29,899 bases of DNA from Bacteroidales bacterium UBA1197. GTDB lineage: Bacteria; Bacteroidota; Bacteroidia; Bacteroidales; UBA932. Below the pieces are notes generated by a model that did not search any database, was not told the DNA's origin, and saw nothing but the letters and a program-made list of their open reading frames with translations. The stretch lies in contig DBYB01000053.1 in the NCBI GenBank assembly GCA_002309995.1, forward strand, positions 20,784 through 50,682, read 5' to 3'. Below are positions 14,918 through 23,178 of this stretch, piece by piece. Numbering within the stretch: position 1 is the first letter of the stretch; each line of letters begins with the position of its first letter. A program made the position numbers and the translations under genes.

Positions 14918-16197
14918 TATGCGGCAGCCTTTTTCTTCTGCGGGTCCTTGAAGAGGATGGCGAAGAGCAGGCCCACTACGAAGGCGTAGCCGGCGAAGAT
15001 GTACCAGGCCTGGGGCCAGTTGGCGGGGGTGTTGAACACGTCGCAGGCCTCTACGACCTTACCGGCGGCGAGGGTGCCTACGGTTGCGCCGAAGCCGTTT
15101 GTCATCATCATAAACAGACCCTGGGCGCTGGAGCGGATATCCACGGCGGCGTTCTGCTCAACGTAGAGCGAGCCGGAGATGTTGAAGAAATCGAATGCGA
15201 AACCGTAAACGATGCAGCTGAGTACGAACAGCAGCACGCCCGGCATGGCGGGGTTGCCGAGGCCGAAGAAGGCGAAGCGTCCCACCCAGGCGAACATGGC
15301 TATAAGCATCACCTTCTTGATGCCGAACTTCTTCATTGCGAACGGTATAAGCAGGATGCAGAGGGTCTCGGAAGCCTGGGAGATGGCGATGAGGGCGTTG
15401 GAGTTCTTTACGGCGAAACTGTCGGCGAAGGCGGGATTGGCGGCGAAGGAGCCAAGGAAAGTGTTGGCGTAGCCGTTGGTAATCTGCAGGGAAGCGCCGA
15501 GCATCATGGAGAATATGAAGAAGATGGCGAACTGGCCGTTCTTGAACAGCGTGAAGGCCTTGAGACCGAAGGCGTCTGCAAGGGACTCGCTCTTCTTGCT
15601 CTTGTCAACAGGGCAGGCCGGCATTGTGAGCGCGTAGGCGCAGAGCACTACGGAAAGGATACCGGAAGAAATGAGCTGGGTGTAGCTCTCCTGCATCGCA
15701 ACTCCACCTATCTTGAGGAAGTTGGTGGTAAGCATACTGCATATGAAGCCCACGGTACCGAATACCCTGATGGGAGGGAAGTCCTTGACGGGATCCATTC
15801 CGGCCTTGGCCATAGCGTTGTAGGACACGGAGTTGACAAGCGCGATGGTAGGCATGAAGAATGCTACGCTGATGCTGTAGAGGATAAACAGCGGGGCGAA
15901 CTGAACTTCGGCGCCTGCGCCCATGCAGTAGAAGCCTGCGCCTGCCATCGCCAGACCGGCGATTCCGTGGCAGAGGGAGAGTACCTTCTGTGCTTCTATC
16001 TTCTTGTCTGCAAGAATACCCATAAGGGTGGGCATAAAGATGGACACGATGCCCTGCATTGCGAAGAACCACTTGATTTGGTTACCGAGGCCGATGTCGC
16101 CGAGGTAGCGGCCGAGGGAGGTGAGGTATGCGCCCCAGACCGCAAACTCGAGGAACAGCATCACGATGAGCCTGACGACGAGTTGTTTCTTTTTCAT
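14917..16197 (-). CDS. Nucleoside permease-like MFS transporter
   Basis: A 426-residue inner-membrane protein with about twelve hydrophobic segments, ending in a basic tail. The start (LEFAVWGAYLTSLGRYLG, residues 16-33) and the following AMQGIVSIFMPTLMGILAD are typical of the NupG/XapB nucleoside:H+ symporter group. Proton-driven uptake of nucleosides is inferred, and the adjacent dut supports this. It is the first gene of a three-gene transcript, with a -7 element (TATATTTG) about 40 bp before the ATG. A sugar or xanthosine substrate cannot be excluded. Confidence 0.85.
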   Translation of the reverse strand: MKKKQLVVRLIVMLFLEFAVWGAYLTSLGRYLGDIGLGNQIKWFFAMQGIVSIFMPTLMGILADKKIEAQKVLSLCHGIAGLAMAGAGFYCMGAGAEVQFAPLFILYSISVAFFMPTIALVNSVSYNAMAKAGMDPVKDFPPIRVFGTVGFICSMLTTNFLKIGGVAMQESYTQLISSGILSVVLCAYALTMPACPVDKSKKSESLADAFGLKAFTLFKNGQFAIFFIFSMMLGASLQITNGYANTFLGSFAANPAFADSFAVKNSNALIAISQASETLCILLIPFAMKKFGIKKVMLIAMFAWVGRFAFFGLGNPAMPGVLLFVLSCIVYGFAFDFFNISGSLYVEQNAAVDIRSSAQGLFMMMTNGFGATVGTLAAGKVVEACDVFNTPANWPQAWYIFAGYAFVVGLLFAILFKDPQKKKAAA

Positions 16198-16236
16198 ATT
16201 GGTTATGCTTAAACGTTAATATGCGCGGTAAACACA

Positions 16237-16244
16237 CAAATATA
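16237..16244 (-). promoter_or_regulatory. Bacteroidota -7 element (TATATTTG) for nupG-like-dut-murF
   Basis: On the minus strand TATATTTG fits TAnnTTTG. The predicted transcript has a leader of roughly 35 bases before the ATG at 16197. It lies 12 bp from the divergent tgt element, so the two promoters share one short region. Confidence 0.55.
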
Positions 16245-16256
16245 ATATTTTTTCCG

Positions 16257-16264
16257 TACTTTTG
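16257..16264 (+). promoter_or_regulatory. Bacteroidota -7 element (TACTTTTG), apparently leaderless tgt start
   Basis: TACTTTTG is a perfect TAnnTTTG and ends only 4 bp before the ATG at 16269. Transcription should start at or within a base or two of the start codon. Confidence 0.6.
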
Positions 16265-16268
16265 CACC

Positions 16269-17402
16269 ATGTTCAAGTTCACGAGAACCGTAAAGGACGC
16301 ATCTTCTTCTGCGCGCGCCGGCGTGCTCGTTACGCCGCACGGAGAAATCCACACCCCCATCTTTATGCCCGTCGGTACGGTGGGCTCCGTAAAGGGCGTG
16401 TGGCACAGGGACTTGAAGGAAGACATAGGCGCCGAGATAATACTCGGTAACACCTATCACCTTTATCTGCGTCCCGGCCTGGACATACTCCGCGCCGCCG
16501 GGGGGCTGCACCGTTTCGAGAACTGGGACCGCCCCATTCTTACCGACAGCGGCGGCTTTCAGGTCTTCAGCCTGAGCAAGATTCGCAAGATAACGGAGGA
16601 GGGGTGCAAGTTCCAGTCGCACATAGACGGTTCCCGTCACCTCTTCACTCCGGAGAATAATGTTGACACCCAGCGCATCATCGGAGCTGACATAATGATG
16701 GCTCTTGACGAGTGCTGTCCGGGCGATGCTGACCGCAACTATGCTACTAAATCTCTGCGCCTTACGCAGGGTTGGCTGGAGCGTTACTATAAGCACTTCA
16801 AAGAGACTGATCCCCTATACGGATACGAGCAGACCTTCTTCCCGATCATCCAGGGATGCACCTATCCCGACCTCCGGGCGGAGGCGGCAGAGCACGCCCT
16901 TCAGTATTCAGAGGTCGGCATAGCCATCGGAGGCCTTGCCGTCGGTGAGCCCACCGAGGTAATGTACGAAATGCTGGAGGTCCTCGACCCCATTGTCCCG
17001 CAGGACAGGGCCCGCTACCTTATGGGCGTGGGCACTCCTGCCAACCTGCTGGAGGGAATAGCCCGCGGCGTGGATATGTTCGATTGCGTGATGCCTACCC
17101 GCAACGGCCGCAACGGTATGCTCTTCACCTGGAACGGCATAATGAATATGCGCAATGCCAAGTGGGCGGACGACTTTACCGAGATCGACCCCCTGGGCAC
17201 GTCTTTTGCGGACCACGCTTACACCCGCGCATATCTCCACCACTTGTTCATTGCAGGGGAGATGTTCGCGGCAATGCTTGCGAGCGAGCACAACCTGGCC
17301 TTCTACCTCGACGTGGTGCGTCAGGCTCGCGAACACATTGTAGCGGGAGATTTTGCTGAATGGAAAGAATTGGCAGTCAAGAAAGTAAGCCAAAGGATTT
17401 AA
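16269..17402 (+). CDS. tgt: tRNA-guanine transglycosylase (queuosine synthesis)
   Basis: Exchanges G34 for preQ1 in tRNAs with GUN anticodons. The 377-residue protein has the family landmarks: TPIFMPVGT (29-37), TDSGGFQVFSLS with catalytic Asp93, GGLAVGEP (221-228) and FDCVMPTRNGRNG with nucleophile Asp272. The three cysteines that bind structural zinc in E. coli/Zymomonas enzymes are replaced at Gly310, Ser312 and Asp315; only the fourth ligand, His341, remains. I recall other Bacteroidota Tgt proteins with the same loss, so this need not mean inactivity. The start at 16269 follows the promoter directly. lptF/G-type gene begins 2 bp downstream. Confidence 0.95.
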   Translation: MFKFTRTVKDASSSARAGVLVTPHGEIHTPIFMPVGTVGSVKGVWHRDLKEDIGAEIILGNTYHLYLRPGLDILRAAGGLHRFENWDRPILTDSGGFQVFSLSKIRKITEEGCKFQSHIDGSRHLFTPENNVDTQRIIGADIMMALDECCPGDADRNYATKSLRLTQGWLERYYKHFKETDPLYGYEQTFFPIIQGCTYPDLRAEAAEHALQYSEVGIAIGGLAVGEPTEVMYEMLEVLDPIVPQDRARYLMGVGTPANLLEGIARGVDMFDCVMPTRNGRNGMLFTWNGIMNMRNAKWADDFTEIDPLGTSFADHAYTRAYLHHLFIAGEMFAAMLASEHNLAFYLDVVRQAREHIVAGDFAEWKELAVKKVSQRI

Positions 17403-17404
17403 AG

Positions 17405-18499
17405 ATGAACTTGAAGCCGAAAATATTGGACCGTTACATTATGGGGAAGTTCCTTTCGACCTTCTTCATAGCCCTCCTCATCATTATCGGCATAGTCATC
17501 ATCTTCGACATTTCCGAGAAGATTGAGAACTTCGTGCAGCACGAAGTGCCGCTGAAGACCATAATACTGGACTACTACGTCAACTTCGTCCCGTATTTCA
17601 TAAATATGTTCTCGCCCTTCTTCGTGTTCATCACGGTTATCATCTTTACGTCCAGGATGGCCGCGAACTCGGAGATTATCGCAATCCTGGCGGGAGGGGT
17701 GAGTTACCGCAGGATGATGGTGCCGTACATAGTCTCGGCCGCTCTCATCGCCCTGCTTTCGCTGGGGCTCAACCTGTTCGTGATTCCCCGGGCCAATGCC
17801 ACGAGGGTGGAGTTCGAGAACAAGTACATAGACCGCTATTTCAACCGGTATAACCGCAACAACGTTCATTATCAGATAGCCCCCGGCCAGTTCGTTTACG
17901 TGCAGTCGTTCAGCAGTTACAACAATACGGCGTACAAGTTTACCCTGGAGACCATTGAGGACAACAAGATGGTGTCGAAACTCACCGCAGAGTCTGCCGC
18001 GTGGGACAGCACAATGGACGGCTGGCACCTCAGGCGCTGGTTCCTCCGCGATTACGGCACCGGCCTCGAAGACAAGGTGCGCTGCGGCGACCAGCTGGAT
18101 ACCGTGATTGCCCTTAAACTGGACGATTTCTACCGCAATCAGAAGACGGTTGAGGCGCTTACGCAGAAGAATCTCGACGCGCTCATTGAGACCCAGAAGA
18201 TGAGGGGAGATTCCAACGTGATGTATGCCCAGATTGAGAAGAACCGGCGTATGACTCTGCCGTTCTCCGCATTCATCCTTACCATTATGGCGGTTGCCCT
18301 CACCAGCAAGAAGACGAGGGGCGGTACTGGCCTGAACCTGGCCGTCGGAATAGGCCTTGCATTCCTGTATATCCTCTTCCTGAAGTTCAGCGAAATGTTC
18401 GTTTACACGGGTACGATGTCGGCCGCCCTGGCGATGTGGCTGCCCAACTTCGTCTATGCCGCAATTGCGGGCGTATTGTATAAAATAGCCCCGAAATAA
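17405..18499 (+). CDS. LptF/LptG (YjgP/YjgQ) family lipopolysaccharide export permease
   Basis: Inner-membrane permease of the Lpt machine that extracts LPS and sends it to the outer membrane with LptB. The 364-residue protein has the usual plan: a conserved N-terminus (ILDRYIMGKFLSTF, residues 7-20) and three helices up to about residue 125. A periplasmic jellyroll-like domain follows (about 130-295), then three C-terminal helices from MTLPFSAFILTIMAVAL onward. The start at 17405 is 2 bp after the tgt stop; an earlier start would run inside tgt. Bacteroidota usually carry more than one such gene, so F or G cannot be assigned. Confidence 0.9.
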   Translation: MNLKPKILDRYIMGKFLSTFFIALLIIIGIVIIFDISEKIENFVQHEVPLKTIILDYYVNFVPYFINMFSPFFVFITVIIFTSRMAANSEIIAILAGGVSYRRMMVPYIVSAALIALLSLGLNLFVIPRANATRVEFENKYIDRYFNRYNRNNVHYQIAPGQFVYVQSFSSYNNTAYKFTLETIEDNKMVSKLTAESAAWDSTMDGWHLRRWFLRDYGTGLEDKVRCGDQLDTVIALKLDDFYRNQKTVEALTQKNLDALIETQKMRGDSNVMYAQIEKNRRMTLPFSAFILTIMAVALTSKKTRGGTGLNLAVGIGLAFLYILFLKFSEMFVYTGTMSAALAMWLPNFVYAAIAGVLYKIAPK

Positions 18500-18507
18500 T
18501 GCAGTGA

Positions 18508-18540
18508 AACATTTTTGTTATGGTTTCAAACAAAAATGTT
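18508..18540. terminator. Bidirectional terminator hairpin between convergent genes
   Basis: AACATTTTTGTT (18508-18519) and AACAAAAATGTT (18529-18540) form a perfect 12-bp stem with a 9-base loop. The A/T runs within the arms give U-tract character on both strands. It sits between the stops of the Lpt permease and the metallophosphoesterase gene. Confidence 0.65.
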
Positions 18541-18550
18541 AAATTAGCTA

Positions 18551-20452
18551 TCAATTACCAACTTTCAATAGCGTAACGACGCCATCCATAGCGGAAGCGA
18601 GGATGTAGCGGCTTCGGCCTTCTTTCCAGCATTCCAGGGGATTAATGAGGGCTTTGGATATCTTGTGGATCCAGATTTCGTGCCCGTCGGCGAGCGAGAA
18701 GGCGTGCAGGTTACCCTTGTCGGAAGGGGTCAGCACCATACCGTCGAGTTCGGCCAGACCGGTGCAGCCGATGTCGTAATGCAGGCCGTTGGCAACCCTC
18801 CATAGCTGGGCGTCGGAGGGGAGTTCTTCGCCCTCGGGAACAGGCGCGTCGGCGCGGAAAGCGTAGGACGTGTTGAACATCGTCTTTGCGAGTACCGTGC
18901 TCCCGTCTGCCGACAGACCTATGGCCTCGCGTCCTCCGTCAACCCGGAACAATTGCTTCCCGCTTTCGGCGTCGAGTACATAGACCTTGCGGTCGGGGAC
19001 GGCTATGAAGATGCGCCCGGCTGATTTGACCGGCCAGGTGGCGGCGGGGGAATACATCAGTGAGGACCTGCCGCATTTCCAGGTCCATTGAAGCTTTCCG
19101 GTGCGGGTGTCGAGCGAGTACAGTTTGCCCGCCCAACTGCCGAACACTACCTGCTTCGCGTCCACGAATGCGCGGCACTCCACGAATCCTTCCACACCGT
19201 CGAAAGTCCACGCTGGGGCTCCGGTCTTCAGGTCGAGGCAACGGAAGACTCCGTCGGAGGCTCCGATGAACACCTTTCCGTCGAAAATTACTGGAGACGC
19301 AAGTACCGACTTGCCGGCCTGGGCGGTCCACATTATGCGGCCGCTCCTGGCTTCCAGGGCATAGATGCATCCGTCCGTGCAGCCGAATACCAGATACTTC
19401 CCGCTAACTGAAGGAGTAGAGAAGATCTTGCCGGGGAAATCCTTGTACCACAGTTGGTTGCCGTTTCTGATATCTATGCAGCGAACGCTTCCGGAAGTGG
19501 TTGCGTACCAGGCGTGTTTTCCGTCGCGGGCGAAGCCGGAGGCGATATTCGCGTGCTCCTGGATCCGCCAGACTTCCTGTACCTGAGGATAGCGTTCGTT
19601 TACATCATAGCGCAGCCAGGGATAGGAGGATGCGATGCCGTGCGAGTCGTAGTGTACCGTATCCCGCACCTCCTCAAGTTTTCGGGAGTACCAGGCAGGA
19701 AGTTCCACCTTGCTGGACGAATAGAGACGCCTCTCGCTGATGCTTACGCTGTCGGGATAGAGTTTTACGATATTGTATCCGGGTACACGCTTGCGGTCGG
19801 TAAGGGTTGAGCGGCAGAGCACAGCGGGCAGCCCGTCGTAGTTCATTATGCAGTTGCGGTGCCAGTGTCCGCCAATCTCGAGCTGTACCCCTGCGCGCTT
19901 GAGGGTGCGTGTGACGTCGAAGTAGTTGAGAACCGATGTATCCTGTGGATAATGGTTGATGAAGATGCTCTTCCTGCCGGGCTCGAGGCCTTCCAGCCAT
20001 TCCATACTCTCGCGGGGCAGCAGGGCCGGCGCCATACGCATATCGGGCCCGGAATTGCAGCCCAGGAAGCGCCATCCGCCAGCCTCGAACTCGAAGTGTT
20101 CGTATCCGAAAACGTTCTTGAAGGTATTGCAGCCGCTCTCGGACCACTTCGCGTCGTGGTTGCCGGCCACTACCCAATAAGGATAGCAGAGCGAATCCAG
20201 CATACGCTTTGCCAGGGCGAGTTCTGCATCGGCTCCGAAATTGGTGATGTCGCCGCCGAAGATGACGAAGTCGAGGGCGTCCTGGCCGTTGATGTCATCA
20301 ATGCAGCGTCGCAGGTCCTCTACTGCGTGTGAGCCTATGGCCAGATGGGTGTCGGTGAGGAAGGCGAAACGTATGGGCCTGGAGATGTCCTGGGCGCTTA
20401 TGATATTGCTCAGGAGTGCGGCCGTGACTAAAAGTGTAATCTTGGAACGCAT
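18551..20452 (-). CDS. Secreted metallophosphoesterase fused to a PQQ-type beta-propeller
   Basis: A 633-residue exported protein with a signal peptide (residues 1-20, cleavage near ISA-QDI). Residues 25-200 are a calcineurin-like phosphoesterase with all metal motifs: DTH (34-36), GGD (66-68), GNHD (97-100), a His at 167 and GHWH (195-198). From about residue 300 to the end, repeats with Leu-Trp, Gly-Tyr/Leu-Ala-Leu-Asp-Thr patterns (FGCTDGCIYALEARSG, FGSWAGKLYSLDTRTG) form a PQQ/BamB-like propeller. The propeller could bind a glycan or protein. Substrate unknown: phosphodiester, phosphomonoester or nucleotide are all possible. Transcribed alone from a promoter 8 bp upstream; terminator at the 3' end. 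Confidence 0.88.
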   Translation of the reverse strand: MRSKITLLVTAALLSNIISAQDISRPIRFAFLTDTHLAIGSHAVEDLRRCIDDINGQDALDFVIFGGDITNFGADAELALAKRMLDSLCYPYWVVAGNHDAKWSESGCNTFKNVFGYEHFEFEAGGWRFLGCNSGPDMRMAPALLPRESMEWLEGLEPGRKSIFINHYPQDTSVLNYFDVTRTLKRAGVQLEIGGHWHRNCIMNYDGLPAVLCRSTLTDRKRVPGYNIVKLYPDSVSISERRLYSSSKVELPAWYSRKLEEVRDTVHYDSHGIASSYPWLRYDVNERYPQVQEVWRIQEHANIASGFARDGKHAWYATTSGSVRCIDIRNGNQLWYKDFPGKIFSTPSVSGKYLVFGCTDGCIYALEARSGRIMWTAQAGKSVLASPVIFDGKVFIGASDGVFRCLDLKTGAPAWTFDGVEGFVECRAFVDAKQVVFGSWAGKLYSLDTRTGKLQWTWKCGRSSLMYSPAATWPVKSAGRIFIAVPDRKVYVLDAESGKQLFRVDGGREAIGLSADGSTVLAKTMFNTSYAFRADAPVPEGEELPSDAQLWRVANGLHYDIGCTGLAELDGMVLTPSDKGNLHAFSLADGHEIWIHKISKALINPLECWKEGRSRYILASAMDGVVTLLKVGN

Positions 20453-20459
20453 AATGGCT

Positions 20460-20467
20460 CAAATTTA
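20460..20467 (-). promoter_or_regulatory. Bacteroidota -7 element (TAAATTTG) for the metallophosphoesterase
   Basis: On the minus strand TAAATTTG ends 7 bp before the ATG at 20452, so a nearly leaderless transcript is predicted. Confidence 0.55.
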
Positions 20468-20489
20468 GCAATTATTTCTGCGAAATGCT

Positions 20490-20497
20490 TATTTTTG
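20490..20497 (+). promoter_or_regulatory. Bacteroidota -7 element (TATTTTTG) for the PCMD-domain gene
   Basis: TATTTTTG fits TAnnTTTG and ends 5 bp before the ATG at 20503. This also argues against the upstream in-frame ATG at 20485, which lies before the promoter box. It faces the divergent element at 20460-20467. Confidence 0.55.
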
Positions 20498-20502
20498 TGG
20501 AG

Positions 20503-21264
20503 ATGAGGACGCTTCTTTCCATAATTGCAGCCGTGCTTCTTTCTGCCGGGCTATATGCCCAGGGCGGGCCGCAGCTGTACAATATGGGTTTCGACACCTG
20601 GTCGAAGTCGGGAGGCGTATGGTATTTGTGTCCAAAGGGCACGCCGGCGTCGAACAGGGTCTGGGACTCACCGAATCCCGGCACGGGGAAGATTGGGCGC
20701 AACCTCGCTACGCCTGAGTATGAGCACGTTGCGGTGCCTGGAGAAGGCAAGGCGGCGGCCCGCCTTGAGAGCCGTAACGTTGCCTGGGCCTTCATTGCAG
20801 GCAATCTGTTCAACGGACATTATGTAGGGGCTGTTGAGCTGGCCGGCATCGAGACGGTGCTAGGCACTCCGTTCAAGGGGCGTCCGAAGAGTCTCAAGGG
20901 GTATTATCATTATCAGCCCAAGCGAATCAACTATTCCAAGGCGCCGCTGGAGCATCTGGAGGGGAAGATGGACGAGGGGATGATCGAGGTGCTCCTTATG
21001 GACTGGAAGGCTCCGTACCGGCAAATTACGCACAAGACCGGCTTTCTGGACCCCGAAAATGATCCCCACATCGTCGGCCGGGCCTACATCTATCTGAAAA
21101 AAGGAACCTCGGGATACATCCCCTTCGAGATTCCTTTCGTATATCGTAACGGCAAGACGCCTTCGTACGCTGTCTTTACCATCACCTCCAGCCGCTTCGG
21201 CTACGCCCAGACCGGTGCTTCCGGCTCCGTCCTTTACATCGACGAATTCGAATTTACGTACTAA
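20503..21264 (+). CDS. Secreted PCMD-domain protein (putative carbohydrate metabolism domain)
   Basis: A 253-residue protein with a signal peptide (residues 1-19, cleavage after GLYA). The rest matches the PCMD pattern of Bacteroidota surface proteins: an opening NMGFDTWSKSGGVWY, then AARLESR, FIAGNLFNG, GTPFKGRPKSLKGYYHYQP, a central IEVLLMDWKAPYR and a closing SVLYIDEFEF. The domain has a jelly-roll-like, carbohydrate-binding-module look, but its biochemical role is not established. It lacks a lipobox and the N-terminal Ig-like region often seen in PCMD lipoproteins. It is convergent with the aromatic operon. Confidence 0.82.
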   Translation: MRTLLSIIAAVLLSAGLYAQGGPQLYNMGFDTWSKSGGVWYLCPKGTPASNRVWDSPNPGTGKIGRNLATPEYEHVAVPGEGKAAARLESRNVAWAFIAGNLFNGHYVGAVELAGIETVLGTPFKGRPKSLKGYYHYQPKRINYSKAPLEHLEGKMDEGMIEVLLMDWKAPYRQITHKTGFLDPENDPHIVGRAYIYLKKGTSGYIPFEIPFVYRNGKTPSYAVFTITSSRFGYAQTGASGSVLYIDEFEFTY

Positions 21265-21267
21265 CAC

Positions 21268-21285
21268 AGCCTCAAGCCGGAGGCT
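21268..21285. terminator. Possible hairpin between convergent genes
   Basis: AGCCTC-AAGCCG-GAGGCT forms a 6-bp stem with a 6-base loop between the stops at 21264 and 21294. There is no clear T run, so its role as terminator is uncertain. Confidence 0.35.
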
Positions 21286-21293
21286 AGCGGAGG

Positions 21294-22322
21294 TTATCTA
21301 AGGTCTGCGAGGTCGAGGAGGAGGCGTTCGGTCTTTTCCCAGCCGAGGCAGGGGTCGGTGATGGAGCATCCGTAGATGTGTTCGCCGGATTTCTGGCTGC
21401 CGTCCTCGATGTAAGACTCTATCATCAAACCCTTTACGAGTTTGCCGACGAGCTCGCACTCGCGGGCGCTGTGGAGAACCTCCTTGGCTATGCGGCCCTG
21501 TTCCAGGTACTTCTTGCCGGAGTTGGCGTGGTTGCAGTCCACGATGACGGCAGGATTGGCGTATGTGCCGGCGGCATAAAGGTCGGCCAGGCGCCGGAGG
21601 TCTTCATAATGATAGTTGGGATGGCTGGTGCCGTGACTGTCCACGTAGCCACGCAGGATGGCGTGGGCGTAGGGGTTGCCCTCGCTGGTCGCGTCCCAGT
21701 TGCGGTAGATGAAGGAATGCGAGTGCTGCGCGGCGTTGATGGAATTCATCATCACGCTCAGGTCGCCGCCGGTAGGATTCTTCATTCCCACGGGGATGTC
21801 CAGTCCGCTTGCCACCAGGCGGTGCTGCTGGTTCTCCACGCTGCGGGCGCCTACCGCCACGTACGACAGCAGGTCGGACAGGAAGAGATGGTTCTCAGGG
21901 TAAAGCATCTCGTCGGCGCAGGAGAACCCCGTCTGCTCCAGGGCCTTGAGGTGCAGTTTGCGTATCGATACAAGGCCTTTGAAGAGGTCGGGGTCGGCGA
22001 TGGGGTCGGGCTGATGCAGCATACCCTTGTAGCCGGCGCCGGTAGTGCGGGGCTTGTTGGTATAGATGCGCGGCACGATTACTATCTTGTCTGCCACCTT
22101 TTCCTGAAGGGGCCTCAGCCTCGAAATGTAGTCCAGCACCGAGTCCTCGCGGTCGGCGGAGCACGGGCCCACCACCACCAGAAGCTTGTCTGAACTGCCG
22201 TCCAGCACCGCTTTGACTTCCTTGTCGTTTTCTGCCTTGCGCGCTGCCGCCTGTGCAGACAGCGAGTACATACTCTTGAGTTCTTGCGGGCTGAAGAGCT
22301 CGCGGTTGAAGCGCATTCTCAT
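21294..22322 (-). CDS. 3-deoxy-7-phosphoheptulonate (DAHP) synthase, class I
   Basis: Condenses phosphoenolpyruvate and erythrose-4-phosphate, the first step of the shikimate pathway. The 342-residue length and motifs match the class I-alpha (AroF/G/H) enzymes: VVVGPCSADRED near 49-60, PRIYTNKPRTTG, YKGMLHQPDP, GARSVENQQHR, GMKNPTGGDLSV, VDCNHANSGK and GVMIESYIEDG-like GLMIESYIEDGSQ. It may be feedback-inhibited like its E. coli relatives, but the allosteric specificity is not readable. Last gene of the aromatic operon, starting 4 bp after the tyrA stop. An alternative ATG lies 6 bp downstream. Confidence 0.95.
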   Translation of the reverse strand: MRMRFNRELFSPQELKSMYSLSAQAAARKAENDKEVKAVLDGSSDKLLVVVGPCSADREDSVLDYISRLRPLQEKVADKIVIVPRIYTNKPRTTGAGYKGMLHQPDPIADPDLFKGLVSIRKLHLKALEQTGFSCADEMLYPENHLFLSDLLSYVAVGARSVENQQHRLVASGLDIPVGMKNPTGGDLSVMMNSINAAQHSHSFIYRNWDATSEGNPYAHAILRGYVDSHGTSHPNYHYEDLRRLADLYAAGTYANPAVIVDCNHANSGKKYLEQGRIAKEVLHSARECELVGKLVKGLMIESYIEDGSQKSGEHIYGCSITDPCLGWEKTERLLLDLADLR

Positions 22323-22326
22323 CGTT

Positions 22327-23178
22327 CTATTTGTCGAAAAAGGTTCGGCGCCTGCTGGACAGACGCATCAGTTCCCGGAGTGTCTCCGTATCTCCGTCGG
22401 CGATGGCGGCGCGCAGCTCGTCCATCTTGCCGGTAAACATATCTATTTGGGAGAGCAGCTCGTCGCGGTTGAGCAGGAAGAGCTCGCTCCACATTTCGTC
22501 GTTGATCTTGGCTATTCGGGTGAGGTCGCGGAAGGAGTCGCCGGTGTATGCCGACATATGCTCCACGTCCTTGCAGGTCATCAGAGCCACCGCAATGCAG
22601 TGCGTGAGCTGGCTCAGGAAGCCTATCATTTCGTCGTGCCGCTCGGGGGAGAGACGCGAGATTCGGGCGAATCCCAGGGTCTCGCCAAGCAACTCCACCT
22701 TACGGATGGCATCTTCAGTATTAGTTTTGGTAGGCGTGACTATGTAATTGGCACCCTTGAAGATACCGCAGTCGGCATTGCGGACGCCGTACACTTCGCG
22801 GCCGGCCATTGGATGCGCGGCTACGAACTCCAGGTCGGGACGCAGCATCTCCTGCACGCGGTAAACCACGGAGCCCTTCACGCCGGTGACGTCGGTAAGC
22901 AGCGCGCCCGGTTTTATGAACTTCTGGTAATCGGCAATCCACTGCAGGAAGACGTGAGGATAGAGGGCGAAGACCACGAGGTCGTAGGAGCCCACGGCTT
23001 CCTGCGAGGGAACGGTGCTTCCGCTGTCAATCAGTCCGTTGGCCAGTGCGTAGTCGATGGTTTCCTGCGAACGGGTGATGGCACCGACGACGTAGCCCTG
23101 ACGCTTGAGCGCCTTGGCGTAACTGCCGCCCATAAGGCCCAGGCCCACGATCAGTATTCTGGTATCCTTGTTCAGCAT
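22327..23178 (-). CDS. tyrA: Prephenate dehydrogenase
   Basis: Converts prephenate to 4-hydroxyphenylpyruvate in tyrosine synthesis. The 283-residue protein starts with a NAD(P)-binding GLGLMGGS (12-19) and has the family HPMAGRE segment near the middle and a helical C-terminal dimerisation domain with LSQLTHCIAVALM. No chorismate mutase or ACT domain is present, so it is the monofunctional type. It overlaps the upstream aroE-aroK gene by 7 bp. Arogenate use cannot be excluded. Confidence 0.92.
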   Translation of the reverse strand: MLNKDTRILIVGLGLMGGSYAKALKRQGYVVGAITRSQETIDYALANGLIDSGSTVPSQEAVGSYDLVVFALYPHVFLQWIADYQKFIKPGALLTDVTGVKGSVVYRVQEMLRPDLEFVAAHPMAGREVYGVRNADCGIFKGANYIVTPTKTNTEDAIRKVELLGETLGFARISRLSPERHDEMIGFLSQLTHCIAVALMTCKDVEHMSAYTGDSFRDLTRIAKINDEMWSELFLLNRDELLSQIDMFTGKMDELRAAIADGDTETLRELMRLSSRRRTFFDK

